Shown piece after piece: positions 35,061 to 43,825 of a DNA stretch of 62,005 nucleotides. Source of the stretch: Caballeronia humi. GTDB lineage: Bacteria > Pseudomonadota > Gammaproteobacteria > Burkholderiales > Burkholderiaceae. The position numbers were made by a program, and so were the translations under genes. The DNA is taken from NCBI RefSeq assembly GCF_001544475.1, contig NZ_FCNW02000036.1, positions 1 to 62,005 on the forward strand. The letters run 5' to 3'. Below the pieces are notes generated by a model that was not told the origin of the DNA, made no database searches, and saw only the letters and a list, made by a program, of their open reading frames with translations. Each line of letters starts with the position of its first letter. The stretch's first letter is position 1.

Positions 35061-35402
35061 ATGGCGCTTCGTCGCAAGCCGCGTCATCATCATTACTGTG
35101 TGTACGTGGTCGAACTGTCCGACGCCGTCTGGAACGAAGCGCGCTTCCGGCGCGCGAATCCGGACTACGTTCTCGGCATGCCGTTCGTCTACGTCGGCAT
35201 GACGGGCGTCGATCCGGACGTGCGCTTCGACAAGCACAAGGCCGGCATCCAGTCGAACCGCTACGTGCGCGATTTCGGGCTGCGGCTCTTGCCGCGTCTC
35301 TACGACGTCTACAACCCGATGCCCTACGACGGCGCGCGCGAGATGGAAGTCGAACTGGCGATCGGGCTGCGGGAAGCGGGCTACGGCGTCTGGCAGGCGT
35401 AA
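35061..35402 (+). CDS. GIY-YIG-like small protein
   Basis: A 113-aa protein with a degenerate GIY-YIG nuclease-like core: CVYVVEL (GIY position), PFVYVGMTG (YIG position), RFDKHKAG with the arginine and histidine, and a C-terminal MEVELAIGLREAGYGVW with the glutamate. GIY-YIG domains cleave DNA, but small single-domain members like this are mostly uncharacterised. The start is uncertain: ATG 35061 directly precedes the basic segment ALRRKPRHHHYCVYVV, while ATG 35019 would add 14 residues; neither has a good ribosome site. It is 17 bp ahead of panE. Confidence 0.65.
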   Translation: MALRRKPRHHHYCVYVVELSDAVWNEARFRRANPDYVLGMPFVYVGMTGVDPDVRFDKHKAGIQSNRYVRDFGLRLLPRLYDVYNPMPYDGAREMEVELAIGLREAGYGVWQA

Positions 35403-35419
35403 AAACATAGGAGCAGGAC

Positions 35420-36361
35420 ATGCGGATTCTGGTGGTGGGCGCGGGGGCGATCGGCGGGTATTTCGGCGGGCGGCTGCTCGACGCAGGCAGGGACGTGACC
35501 TTCCTCGTGCGCGAGCGGCGCGCCGAACGGCTCGCGCAGTGCGGGCTGAAACTGAGGAGCGCGCTTGGCGACCTGGTGCTCGAATGCCCGCCGACGATTC
35601 TTTCGAAGGACATCGCCGAGCCGTTCGACATCATCCTGTTGAGCTGCAAGGCGTACGACCTCGAAGGCGCGATCGAATCGGTGAAAAACGCGGTCGGGCC
35701 GGACACGGTGGTCGTGCCGCTCCTGAACGGCATGCGCCATCTCGACGTGCTCGACGCGCATTTCGGCGCCGACAAGGTGCTCGGCGGCCAGTGCGTGATC
35801 GCCGCGACGCTCGACGCGGAGGGCGAGATCGTCCACCTGAACAAGCTGCATTCGATGACCATCGGTGAGCGCTCGGGCGAACGCACGTCGCGCATCGAAG
35901 CGATCGCCGCCCAGTTCGACGGCGCCGGTTTCGAATTCCAGGTGAGCGCGGACATTCTGCAATCGATGTGGGAAAAGTGGGTGTTCCTCGCGACGCTCGC
36001 CTCGGGCACGTGCCTGATGCGCGCGCCGATCGGCGACATTCTCGCGGCGCCGGGCGGCGAGGCGCTGCTGCTCGGCCTCTTTGACGAGTGCAGCGCGGTC
36101 GCGGCGGATAACGGGCACGCGCCGGGCGAACGGAGCGCGGCGGGCGCCCGCACGACCTTCACGGAAAAGGGGTCGCTCCTGACGGCATCGATGCTGCGCG
36201 ACCTCGAAAACAACGCGGCGATCGAGGCGGATCACATCGTCGGCGATCTTTTGGCGCGGCGTAAGACGGAGCGCGAAGGGGCGTCGCTGCTGGCAGCCGC
36301 TTGCACACATCTGAAGGCTTACGAGGCGCGGCGCGCGCGCACGGGGCAGAAGGCGGACTAG
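35420..36361 (+). CDS. panE: 2-dehydropantoate 2-reductase family protein
   Basis: A 313-aa ketopantoate reductase. It shows GAGAIGGYFGGRL at residues 7-19, SCKAYDLEGAI with the conserved lysine, PLLNGMRHLDVLD, and the catalytic-lysine helix SMWEKWVFLATLA. The family reduces ketopantoate to pantoate with NADPH in pantothenate synthesis. Burkholderiaceae carry several paralogues, and this one stands outside any pantothenate gene group, so it may act on another 2-keto acid. Confidence 0.83.
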   Translation: MRILVVGAGAIGGYFGGRLLDAGRDVTFLVRERRAERLAQCGLKLRSALGDLVLECPPTILSKDIAEPFDIILLSCKAYDLEGAIESVKNAVGPDTVVVPLLNGMRHLDVLDAHFGADKVLGGQCVIAATLDAEGEIVHLNKLHSMTIGERSGERTSRIEAIAAQFDGAGFEFQVSADILQSMWEKWVFLATLASGTCLMRAPIGDILAAPGGEALLLGLFDECSAVAADNGHAPGERSAAGARTTFTEKGSLLTASMLRDLENNAAIEADHIVGDLLARRKTEREGASLLAAACTHLKAYEARRARTGQKAD

Positions 36362-36438
36362 CACCCCCGACGCCGTTTGGAAAGCGCAAGGATTCCGCGT
36401 TACGCTGGCGGCTTTTCCGACCCAGTACCGCCCAAGCC

Positions 36439-37005
36439 ATGCAGCCTGACGCCGCCCTTCCGCACCCGCACGCGCCCGTTCCCACCGTCGCCGAAATTTT
36501 CACCGGCTTCCTGATGCTCGGCCTCACGGCCTTCGGCGGCGCGCTGCCGCTCGCGCGCCGGGAGATCGTCGAGCGCCGCAAGTGGCTGGATGCCGACGAA
36601 TTCACCGAACTCCTCGGCCTTTGCCAGTTCCTGCCGGGCGGCAACGTGATCAATCTGTCGGTTGCGATCGGCATGCGCTTTCGCGGCGTGCCCGGCGCGC
36701 TCGCGGGGCTGCTCGGACTGATCGTCGGGCCGTCGCTGATCGTGATCGCGCTTGGTGTGCTGTATCAGCGCACGCACCAAGACCCGCGCGTCGCGCATCT
36801 GTTCGCCGGGCTTGCGGCGGCGGCGGCCGGGCTGCTGGTCGCGATGGCGGTGAAGATCGCGTGGCCGCTGCGCAAGAAGCCGGAGATGGCGCTGATCGCC
36901 GTGCTCGCGTTCGTCGCAATCGCGCTGCTGCGCTTTCCGCTGCTGCCGACGATGCTCGCCCTCACGCCCATTTCCGTGCTGCTCGCGTGGAAGGTGCGCC
37001 GATGA
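36439..37005 (+). CDS. chrA: Chromate transporter, N-terminal half
   Basis: A 188-aa half-size CHR-family membrane protein. It starts with a proline-rich leader (DAALPHPHAPVPTVAEIF) and has the motif LTAFGGALPLARREIV followed by LCQFLPGGNVINLSVAIG, hallmarks of the CHR domain, and five or six hydrophobic segments. Two half-size proteins encoded in tandem replace the single ChrA of other bacteria and are expected to pair with inverted topology. The ATG at 36439 is chosen because upstream codons belong to the panE tail and intergenic DNA. Its stop overlaps the next start (ATGA). Confidence 0.85.
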   Translation: MQPDAALPHPHAPVPTVAEIFTGFLMLGLTAFGGALPLARREIVERRKWLDADEFTELLGLCQFLPGGNVINLSVAIGMRFRGVPGALAGLLGLIVGPSLIVIALGVLYQRTHQDPRVAHLFAGLAAAAAGLLVAMAVKIAWPLRKKPEMALIAVLAFVAIALLRFPLLPTMLALTPISVLLAWKVRR

Positions 37006-37529
37006 ACCACGTCCTCGTTTCGCTCGCCGCGATCTTCAGCCAGCTTTCGCTGCTCGCGTTCGGCGGCGGCAACACGATCCTGCCGGAGATGCAGCGGCAA
37101 GTCGTGGAAGTGCATCAGTGGATGTCGAAGGCGGATTTTTCCGCGCTCTTCGCGCTCGCGCAGGCGGCTCCGGGGCCAAACATGATGGTCGTCACGCTGA
37201 TCGGCTGGCACGTGGCGGGATGGCCGGGCGTGATCGTGACGTCGATTGCGAAGTTCGGTCCGTCGTCGCTCGTGACGATCGCCGCGATGCACGCTTGGGA
37301 GCGCTTCAAGGACCATCCGTGGCGGCGCTTCATCCAGTCGGGCCTCGTGCCGATGACGGCCGGCCTCGTCGCGGCGAGCGCAGCGCTGATCGCGGAGGCG
37401 TCGGACAGGACGTGGCTGCTCGGCGCGATCACGGCGGGCGTCGCGCTGCTGTCGTACCGGACGAAGCTGCATCCGCTGTGGCTGCTGGCAGCGGGGAGTC
37501 TCATCGGACTGACGGGGTTCGGGCAGTAG
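37002..37529 (+). CDS. chrA: Chromate transporter, C-terminal half
   Basis: A 175-aa half-size CHR protein forming a pair with the preceding gene. The motif SLLAFGGGNTILPEMQRQVV, then ALAQAAPGPNMMVVTLIG, matches the second CHR domain. The ATG at 37002 overlaps the previous stop by 4 bp, fitting equimolar synthesis. The family exports chromate or takes up related oxyanions; short CHR pairs have variable chromate activity. The longer upstream frame is a shadow of the first half. Confidence 0.85.
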   Translation: MNHVLVSLAAIFSQLSLLAFGGGNTILPEMQRQVVEVHQWMSKADFSALFALAQAAPGPNMMVVTLIGWHVAGWPGVIVTSIAKFGPSSLVTIAAMHAWERFKDHPWRRFIQSGLVPMTAGLVAASAALIAEASDRTWLLGAITAGVALLSYRTKLHPLWLLAAGSLIGLTGFGQ

Positions 37530-37591
37530 GTCCAAGGCGGGCAGGTTTCCTGCTGACGCATGCCTCAAGGACTGGAACAAAGGAATAAATC

Positions 37592-37930
37592 ATGGCAATG
37601 ACTCCCTCTTACGCGACCTCCCAGCCGCCGCGCGCGGATATCGATGACCTCGCCGGCGCGACCGTCGTCGAATTCGGCACGGATTGGTGCGGTTTTTGCC
37701 GCGCGGCGCAGCCGATGATCGCGCAGGCGTTCCAGGGGCATTCCGGCGTTCGTCATCTCAAAATCGAGGACGGCAGCGGCCGGCTGCTCGGACGATCGTT
37801 TCGCGTGAAGCTCTGGCCGACGCTCGTGTTCATGCTCGACGGCAGGGAACTCGCACGACTCGTGCGGCCGGGCAATGCTTCGGAAATCCGCGATGCGCTC
37901 GCCTTGATCGACGCGCCGCTGGTGCGCTGA
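37592..37930 (+). CDS. Thioredoxin-like protein (WCGFC)
   Basis: A 112-aa thioredoxin-fold protein with active site DWCGFCRAAQP (about residue 32) and the cis-proline region VKLWPTLVFM. WCGFC differs from the thioredoxin WCGPC: the proline is replaced by Phe, which tends to make a more oxidising disulphide. No signal peptide, so it is cytoplasmic. It may reduce or isomerise thiols; partner unknown. It lies 62 bp after the chromate transporter pair and could be co-expressed. Confidence 0.85.
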   Translation: MAMTPSYATSQPPRADIDDLAGATVVEFGTDWCGFCRAAQPMIAQAFQGHSGVRHLKIEDGSGRLLGRSFRVKLWPTLVFMLDGRELARLVRPGNASEIRDALALIDAPLVR

Positions 37931-38018
37931 GCTTACCTTTAAGGGTTATCTCCAATACGTCGCCCACACTCAAAATTTGTATGATGACCCGATCACCTAA
38001 CAAACGGCGACACGATTC

Positions 38019-38723
38019 ATGTTCGAGAAAATCCCGGCGCGGGCGTTGAGCGACACGGTCGCCCAGCAACTGCAAAAGCAGATCGAAAAAGGCAGCTTCG
38101 CCAAAAGCGGCAAGTTGCCGACCGAAGCCGTGCTCGCGCAGGAATTCGGCGTGAGCCGCACCGTGATCCGCGAAGCCATCTCCCGCCTGAAGAACGAAGG
38201 CATGGTCGAGCCGCGTCAGGGCAGCGGCGTGTTCGTCGTCGAGCGCGCGGGCATCCGGCCGCTGCGCATCGATTACGCGCAGGCCGTCGAGCCGGGCTCG
38301 GTCGTGCATATCCTCGCGTTGCGGCGCGCGATCGAGGCGGAGGTGGCATCGGAAGCCGCGATGCGCCGCACCGACGCGCATATGGCCGCCATCGACGCCG
38401 CGCTCGCGAAAATCGAAGCCGCCGTCGCCGATGGCGAGGACGGTGTCGCCGAAGACGTGGCGTTCCATCGCGCGATCGCGAACGCGACGGGCAATCCGTA
38501 CTTCCTGAAAACGCTCACCTTCCTGAATCAGTACCTCGAAGCCGGCACGATCGTCACGCGCAGGAACGAGGCGCTGCGCGAGGACTTTTCGCGACAGGTC
38601 CGCGAGGAACACGCGGCGATCGCCGCCGCCATCCGCGCGGGCGATCCGATGGCCGCGCGCAACGCCGCTCAGACGCATCTCTACAATGCCGCCCGCCGCC
38701 TCGCGGAAGCCGGCATCCGCTAA
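38019..38723 (+). CDS. GntR/FadR-type regulator of the tetronate operon
   Basis: A 234-aa GntR-family protein with an N-terminal winged HTH (LSDTVAQQLQKQIEKGSF, then AQEFGVSRTVIREAISRLK) and an FCD effector domain that shows the expected Asp/His metal-ligand pattern. It is first in line with six four-carbon sugar-acid genes, 24 bp before ltnD. In this pathway such regulators normally repress until threonate, erythronate or a derivative binds. A -10-like TATGAT at 37980-37985 lies upstream; I see no good -35. Confidence 0.85.
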   Translation: MFEKIPARALSDTVAQQLQKQIEKGSFAKSGKLPTEAVLAQEFGVSRTVIREAISRLKNEGMVEPRQGSGVFVVERAGIRPLRIDYAQAVEPGSVVHILALRRAIEAEVASEAAMRRTDAHMAAIDAALAKIEAAVADGEDGVAEDVAFHRAIANATGNPYFLKTLTFLNQYLEAGTIVTRRNEALREDFSRQVREEHAAIAAAIRAGDPMAARNAAQTHLYNAARRLAEAGIR

Positions 38724-38747
38724 CGCTTCAATCAGAAGAGAAAAGAC

Positions 38748-39653
38748 ATGTCCAGAAATGTGGGAGTCATCGGCCTGGGCGCAATGGGCCTCGGCGTCGC
38801 GCGCTCGTTGCTGCGCGCGGGCTTTGCGGTCCATGCGTGCGACGTCCGCGCGCAAGTGCTCGAATCGTTCGCGGCCGAAGGCGGCATCGCGTGCGCGACG
38901 CCCGCCGCGTTGGGCGGCAAGTGCGACGTGGTCGTGACGGTCGTCGTCAATGCGGCGCAGACGGAAACCGTGCTCTTCGGCGCCGACGGCAAGTCCGGCG
39001 CGGTATCGGCGATGAAGCCGGGCGGCGTCGTGCTCGCCTGCGCGACGGTCTCGCCGGCGTTCGCAATCGACCTCGGCAAGCGGATCGAAGCCGCCGGCCT
39101 GCAACTGCTCGACGCACCGCTTTCCGGCGGCGCGGCGCGCGCGGCATCGGGTGAAATGACGATGATGACCTCCGGCCCCGCCGCCGCCTATGCCGCTTGC
39201 GAGGACGTGCTCGAAGCGATCGCGGGCAAGGTCTACCGCCTAGGCGACTCGCACGGCGCGGGATCGAAAGTCAAGATCATCAACCAGTTGCTCGCGGGCG
39301 TGCACATCGCCGCCGCCGCCGAGGCAATGGCGCTCGGCCTGCGCGAAGGCGTCGATCCTGATGCGCTCTACGACGTCATCACGCACAGCGCGGGCAATTC
39401 GTGGATGTTCGAGAACCGCGTGCCGCACATCTTGGCGGGCGACTACACGCCGCTGTCGGCGGTCGATATCTTCGTGAAGGACCTCGGCCTCGTGCTCGAT
39501 ACGGCGCGCACGTCGAAATTCCCGCTGCCCTTGTCCGCGGCGGCGCACCAGATGTTCATGATGGCGTCGACCGCCGGCCACGGCGGAGAGGACGATTCCG
39601 CCGTCATCAAGATTTTCCCCGGCATCGATGTCCCGAAGGGAGACAAAAAATGA
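38748..39653 (+). CDS. ltnD: L-threonate dehydrogenase
   Basis: A 301-aa beta-hydroxyacid dehydrogenase that oxidises L-threonate to 2-oxo-tetronate with NAD+. The Rossmann motif GVIGLGAMGLGVARSLL, the substrate-binding LDAPLSGGAARAASGEMTMM and the catalytic lysine in GAGSKVKIINQLL are visible. Assignment to threonate rather than 3-hydroxyisobutyrate rests on the operon with otnK, otnC, otnI and denD. Its stop overlaps the otnK start (ATGA). Confidence 0.9.
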   Translation: MSRNVGVIGLGAMGLGVARSLLRAGFAVHACDVRAQVLESFAAEGGIACATPAALGGKCDVVVTVVVNAAQTETVLFGADGKSGAVSAMKPGGVVLACATVSPAFAIDLGKRIEAAGLQLLDAPLSGGAARAASGEMTMMTSGPAAAYAACEDVLEAIAGKVYRLGDSHGAGSKVKIINQLLAGVHIAAAAEAMALGLREGVDPDALYDVITHSAGNSWMFENRVPHILAGDYTPLSAVDIFVKDLGLVLDTARTSKFPLPLSAAAHQMFMMASTAGHGGEDDSAVIKIFPGIDVPKGDKK

Positions 39654-40915
39654 CAAAGGCGCTCATAGGCTGTATCGCCGACGATTTCACCGGCGCCACC
39701 GATCTCGCCAACATGCTCGTGCGCGGCGGCATGCGCACGGTGCAGACGATCGGCGTGCCCGCCGCCGGCACGGAGATCGAAGCGGACGCGCTCGTCGTCG
39801 CGCTGAAATCGCGCACGATTCCCGCGGCGGAAGCGGTCGCGCAATCGCTCGAAGCGCTCGAATGGCTGCGCGCGCAGGGCTGCAAGCAATTCCTCTTCAA
39901 ATATTGCTCGACCTTCGATTCCACCGACGAAGGCAACATCGGCCCCGTCGCCGATGCGCTGCTCGACGCGCTGAAGGACGATTTCACGATCGCGTGCCCG
40001 GCGTTTCCCGAGAACGGCCGCACGATCTTTCGCGGCAACCTGTTCGTCGGCGACGTGCTGCTGAACGAATCGGGCATGGAAAACCATCCGCTCACGCCGA
40101 TGACCGATCCGAACCTCGTGCGGGTCTTGCAGCGTCAGACGAAATCGAAAGTCGGGCTGATCCGCTATGACACGATCATGAAGGGCGCGGATGCGGTGCG
40201 CGCGCGCATCGCGGAACTTAGGAAGGAAGGCGTGCGCCTCGCGATCGCGGACGCCGTCTCCGACGCCGATCTCTACGTCCTCGGCGATGCCTGCGCTGAC
40301 CTGAAGCTCATCACCGGCGGTTCGGGCATCGCGCTCGGCCTGCCGAAGAACTTTGGCCAGCTTGCCGACGCCGCCCACGCCGCCGATTTGCCGAAGATCG
40401 AAGGGAAATCGGTCGTGCTGGCGGGCAGCGCCTCGAAGGCGACGAATGCGCAGGTTGCGGAATGGCGCGAGTCGAAGCCGAGCTTTCGCGTCGAGCCGAT
40501 GGCGCTTTCGCGCGGCGAGCCGGTCGTCGAGAAGGCGATCGCGTTCGCGCAGCAGCACGCAGACCAGCCCGTGCTGATCTACGCGACCTCCACGCCGGAC
40601 GAAGTGAAGACGGTGCAAAAGGAACTGGGCGTCGAGAAGGCGGGGCATCTGGTGGAACAGGCGCTGGCGTCAATTGCGCGCGGCCTGCGCGATCTCGGCG
40701 TGCGCAAGTTCGTGGTTGCGGGCGGCGAAACGTCGGGCGCGGTCGTGCAGGCACTCGACGTCGCGACGCTGCGCATCGGGCCGCAGATCGATCCGGGCGT
40801 GCCGGCAACGCAATCCATCGGTGACGAACCGCTCGCGCTCGCGCTGAAATCGGGCAATTTCGGGACGACGGATTTCTTCGCGAAGGCATTGAAAACCCTC
40901 GACGGAGCCGTCTGA
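39650..40915 (+). CDS. otnK: 3-oxo-tetronate kinase
   Basis: A 421-aa four-carbon acid sugar kinase (former DUF1537) that phosphorylates 3-oxo-tetronate at O4. The N-terminal ADDFTGATDLANMLVRGGM is the substrate-domain signature, and the C-terminal nucleotide-binding region carries VVAGGETSGAVVQAL. The start at 39650 is fixed by the ATGA overlap with ltnD and by the family N-terminus MTKALIGCIADDFTGATD; the longer frame is an antisense-like artefact inside ltnD. The next gene starts one base after its stop. Confidence 0.93.
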   Translation: MTKALIGCIADDFTGATDLANMLVRGGMRTVQTIGVPAAGTEIEADALVVALKSRTIPAAEAVAQSLEALEWLRAQGCKQFLFKYCSTFDSTDEGNIGPVADALLDALKDDFTIACPAFPENGRTIFRGNLFVGDVLLNESGMENHPLTPMTDPNLVRVLQRQTKSKVGLIRYDTIMKGADAVRARIAELRKEGVRLAIADAVSDADLYVLGDACADLKLITGGSGIALGLPKNFGQLADAAHAADLPKIEGKSVVLAGSASKATNAQVAEWRESKPSFRVEPMALSRGEPVVEKAIAFAQQHADQPVLIYATSTPDEVKTVQKELGVEKAGHLVEQALASIARGLRDLGVRKFVVAGGETSGAVVQALDVATLRIGPQIDPGVPATQSIGDEPLALALKSGNFGTTDFFAKALKTLDGAV

Positions 40916-40916
40916 C

Positions 40917-41564
40917 ATGAGCATGGCGCACGAGGAAAACCGCATCCGCGAGGAAATCTGCGTGACGGGCGCGAGCCTGTATCAGCGCGGCTACACGGTC
41001 GGCAGCGCGGGCAACATCAGCGCGCGCCTCGACGACGGCTGGCTCATCACGCCGACCGACGTCTGCCTCGGCCGACTCGATCCGGCGGAAATCGCAAAAG
41101 TCGATACGGCGGGCAATCACGTTTCTGGCGGAAGGCCGTCGAAGACGCTCGCGCTGCATCGGCGGATCTATGAGAACAACGCGGAGGCGCGGGGCGTCGT
41201 CCACACGCATTCGACACATCTCGTCGCGCTGACGCTCGCGGGTGTCTGGCGCGACACCGATGTGCTGCCGCCGATCACCCCGTACTACGTGATGAAAGTC
41301 GGCCACGTGCCGCTGATTCGCTACCGGCGCCCGGGCGATCCGGCAGTCGCGGAAGAAGTGGCGGCGCTCGCCTCCAAGGTGCGCGGCGTTTTGCTGGAAC
41401 GGCTCGGGCCGGTCGTCTGGGAGCGATCGGTGTCGCAAGCGTCTTACGCGCTCGAAGAGCTGGAAGAAACCGCGCGGCTGTGGCTTCTGACCACGCCCCG
41501 CCCCGAGCCGCTCGAAGAAGCGGCCATCGAAGACCTGCGCGTTACTTTCAACGCGCGCTGGTAA
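40917..41564 (+). CDS. otnC: 3-oxo-tetronate 4-phosphate decarboxylase
   Basis: A 215-aa class II aldolase-fold enzyme that decarboxylates 3-oxo-tetronate 4-phosphate to dihydroxyacetone phosphate. Recognisable parts are the phosphate-binding TVGSAGNISARLDDGWLITP and the metal-ligand pair His96/His98 in VVHTHSTHLVALT. One thing is odd: where family members read LLANHGPVV with a third metal-ligand histidine, this protein has LLERLGPVV, placing Leu at 163. The rest of the helix (SYALEELEETARL) is intact, so the gene is not frameshifted. Activity may be altered or the ligand supplied differently. The operon position fixes the name. Confidence 0.87.
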   Translation: MSMAHEENRIREEICVTGASLYQRGYTVGSAGNISARLDDGWLITPTDVCLGRLDPAEIAKVDTAGNHVSGGRPSKTLALHRRIYENNAEARGVVHTHSTHLVALTLAGVWRDTDVLPPITPYYVMKVGHVPLIRYRRPGDPAVAEEVAALASKVRGVLLERLGPVVWERSVSQASYALEELEETARLWLLTTPRPEPLEEAAIEDLRVTFNARW

Positions 41565-41601
41565 CACCGAACTGCACGAATTCCTTTCCTGGAGACACGT
41601 A

Positions 41602-42936
41602 ATGAGCCTTGAACAAGCGGTGCCGGGCGGCACCCGGGTACCTGTTGCCGCGCCGTCCGCGGACGAAACCAAACGCACTTACGCCAAGGTGTTCTGGCGC
41701 ATCGTGCCGTTTTTGATGCTGTGCTACGTGGTCGCCTATCTCGACCGCGTGAACGTCGGCTTTGCGAAGCTGCAGATGTCGCAGGACCTCGCATTCAGCG
41801 AAACCGTGTTCGGCCTCGGCGCCGGCATCTTCTTCCTCGGCTACTTTCTGTTCGAATTGCCGAGCAACATGCTGATGCACAAGATCGGTGCGCGCATCTG
41901 GATCGCGCGGATCATGATTACGTGGGGGCTGCTCTCGGCGGCGTTCGTCTTCGTCAAGACGCCGACGCAGTTCTACGTCCTGCGCTTTCTGCTCGGGCTC
42001 GCCGAAGCGGGGTTCTATCCGGGCGTGATTCTGTACCTCACGTACTGGTTCCCGTCGCACCGGCGCGCGAAGATCGTCGCCGTGTTCATGTCGGCGATTC
42101 CGGTGTCGGGCATCTTCGGCAATCCGCTCTCGGGCTGGATCATGCAGAGCTTCGCGGGCCACAAGGGCTTCGCCGGCTGGCAGTGGATGTTCCTGATCGA
42201 AGCGGTTCCGGCAGTGCTGGTCGGCATCGCGACGATCCTCTATCTCGATAACAACATCCGCAGCGCGAAATGGCTTACCGAGCGCGAAAAGCGCCTGCTG
42301 GAAGACGAAATCGCCGCACAGCCGCAACACGCCGGCGACGGCAAGAAGCATTCGCTGCGCGCCGTTTTCGCTGACAAGCGCATGTGGTGGATGTCGCTGA
42401 TCTACTTCTCGTTCGTGACCGGCCAGTACGGCCTGACGTTCTGGATGCCGACCTTCATCAAGTCGACGGGTGTGACCGGTGCATTCAACATCGGCCTTCT
42501 GAGCGCGATTCCGTTCCTCGTCGCGATCGTCGTGATGAATATTCTCGGCCACAGCGCGGACAAGCATCGCGAACGCCGCTGGCACCTGATCGTGCCGGCG
42601 CTGGCGGCGGCGGTCGGATTTTCGATCGCGGCGTCGTTCGCGGGCAATACGGTGGTGTCGATCATCGCGCTGTCGCTCGCGGCGGCGGGCGTGCTGACCT
42701 GCGCGCCGCTCTTCTGGTCACTGCCGACGGCGTTCATGTCGGGTGCGGCGGCGGCGGCCGGGATCGCGATCATCAATTCGATCGGCAATCTCGCCGGGTT
42801 TGCCAGCCCGTATATGATCGGCTATCTGAAGGACCTGACGCACAGCACGGCGACGGGTATGTACGTACTGGCCGCGATGCTCGTGATCGGTGCGCTCGCG
42901 GTGTTTCTGACGCCTGCGAAGCTGGTGAATCGCTGA
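41602..42936 (+). CDS. MFS transporter, anion:cation symporter family
   Basis: A 444-aa inner-membrane transporter with 12 predicted helices, of the sugar-acid/tartrate (ACS) family. Typical segments are YVVAYLDRVNVGFAKLQM in TM1, LFELPSNMLMHKIGARIWIA and RFLLGLAEAGFYPGVILYL. Its place between otnC and otnI suggests it imports L-threonate and/or D-erythronate. A short hairpin-free 37-bp gap precedes it. Confidence 0.9.
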   Translation: MSLEQAVPGGTRVPVAAPSADETKRTYAKVFWRIVPFLMLCYVVAYLDRVNVGFAKLQMSQDLAFSETVFGLGAGIFFLGYFLFELPSNMLMHKIGARIWIARIMITWGLLSAAFVFVKTPTQFYVLRFLLGLAEAGFYPGVILYLTYWFPSHRRAKIVAVFMSAIPVSGIFGNPLSGWIMQSFAGHKGFAGWQWMFLIEAVPAVLVGIATILYLDNNIRSAKWLTEREKRLLEDEIAAQPQHAGDGKKHSLRAVFADKRMWWMSLIYFSFVTGQYGLTFWMPTFIKSTGVTGAFNIGLLSAIPFLVAIVVMNILGHSADKHRERRWHLIVPALAAAVGFSIAASFAGNTVVSIIALSLAAAGVLTCAPLFWSLPTAFMSGAAAAAGIAIINSIGNLAGFASPYMIGYLKDLTHSTATGMYVLAAMLVIGALAVFLTPAKLVNR

Positions 42937-43019
42937 AGCTCTAAGCTGAACCTACTCGCAACTTTCTTGCATGAGACCGGAGCGGCGCGTCCACTCCGGT
43001 CAACAATGGAGACAATGCA

Positions 43020-43817
43020 ATGCCTCGCTTTGCCGCCAATCTCTCGATGATGTACAACGAGCACGCGTTCCTCGACCGCTTCGCCGCTGCCGCGAAAGAC
43101 GGCTTCAAGGCCGTGGAATTCCTGTTCCCGTACGAGTTCGCCGCCGCCGACATCAAGTCGCGCCTGCAGGAAAACGGCCTCACGCAAGCGCTCTTCAACG
43201 CGCCACCGGGCGACTGGGCCGCGGGCGAACGCGGAATCGCGTCGCTGCCGGGCCGCGAGGACGAATTCCGCCGTGCGCTCGACAAAGCGCTCGAATACAC
43301 CGCCGCGCTCGGTAACGACCGACTGCACGTGATGGCCGGCCTGATCGCGCCGGATCAGCCGCGCGAGAAACACCGCGAGGTGTATCTGAAGAATCTGGAA
43401 ATCGCGGCGAGCGCGGCGAAACCGGCGGGCGTGACGATCGTCATCGAGCCGATCAACACGCGCGACATCCCCGGTTTCTTCCTGAACCGCCAGGACGACG
43501 CGCAGGCGATCTGCGACGAAGTCGGCGCGACGAACCTGCAAGTCCAGTTCGACTGCTATCACTGCCAGATCGTCGAAGGCGATCTCGCGGTGAAACTCAA
43601 GCGCGATATGAAGCGCCCGAACGCCGGCATCGGCCATATCCAGATCGCGGGCGTACCGGAGCGCCATGAGCCGGACATCGGCGAGTTGAATTACCCGTAT
43701 CTCTTCGACCTGATCGATTCGCTTGGCTACACCGGCTGGATCGGCTGCGAATATCGTCCGCGCGCGGCGACCTCCGACGGCCTCGGCTGGCTCAAGCCCT
43801 ACCTGCAAACTGCCTGA
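43020..43817 (+). CDS. otnI: 2-oxo-tetronate isomerase
   Basis: A 265-aa hydroxypyruvate-isomerase-like TIM barrel that interconverts 2-oxo- and 3-oxo-tetronate. It starts MPRFAANLSMMYNEHAFLDR, and metal/active-site acids lie in TIVIEPINTRDIPGFFL, VQFDCYHCQI and the final WIGCEYRP. It joins the ltnD and denD branches to the shared kinase. It is 8 bp before denD. Confidence 0.9.
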   Translation: MPRFAANLSMMYNEHAFLDRFAAAAKDGFKAVEFLFPYEFAAADIKSRLQENGLTQALFNAPPGDWAAGERGIASLPGREDEFRRALDKALEYTAALGNDRLHVMAGLIAPDQPREKHREVYLKNLEIAASAAKPAGVTIVIEPINTRDIPGFFLNRQDDAQAICDEVGATNLQVQFDCYHCQIVEGDLAVKLKRDMKRPNAGIGHIQIAGVPERHEPDIGELNYPYLFDLIDSLGYTGWIGCEYRPRAATSDGLGWLKPYLQTA

Positions 43818-43825
43818 ACGACACC

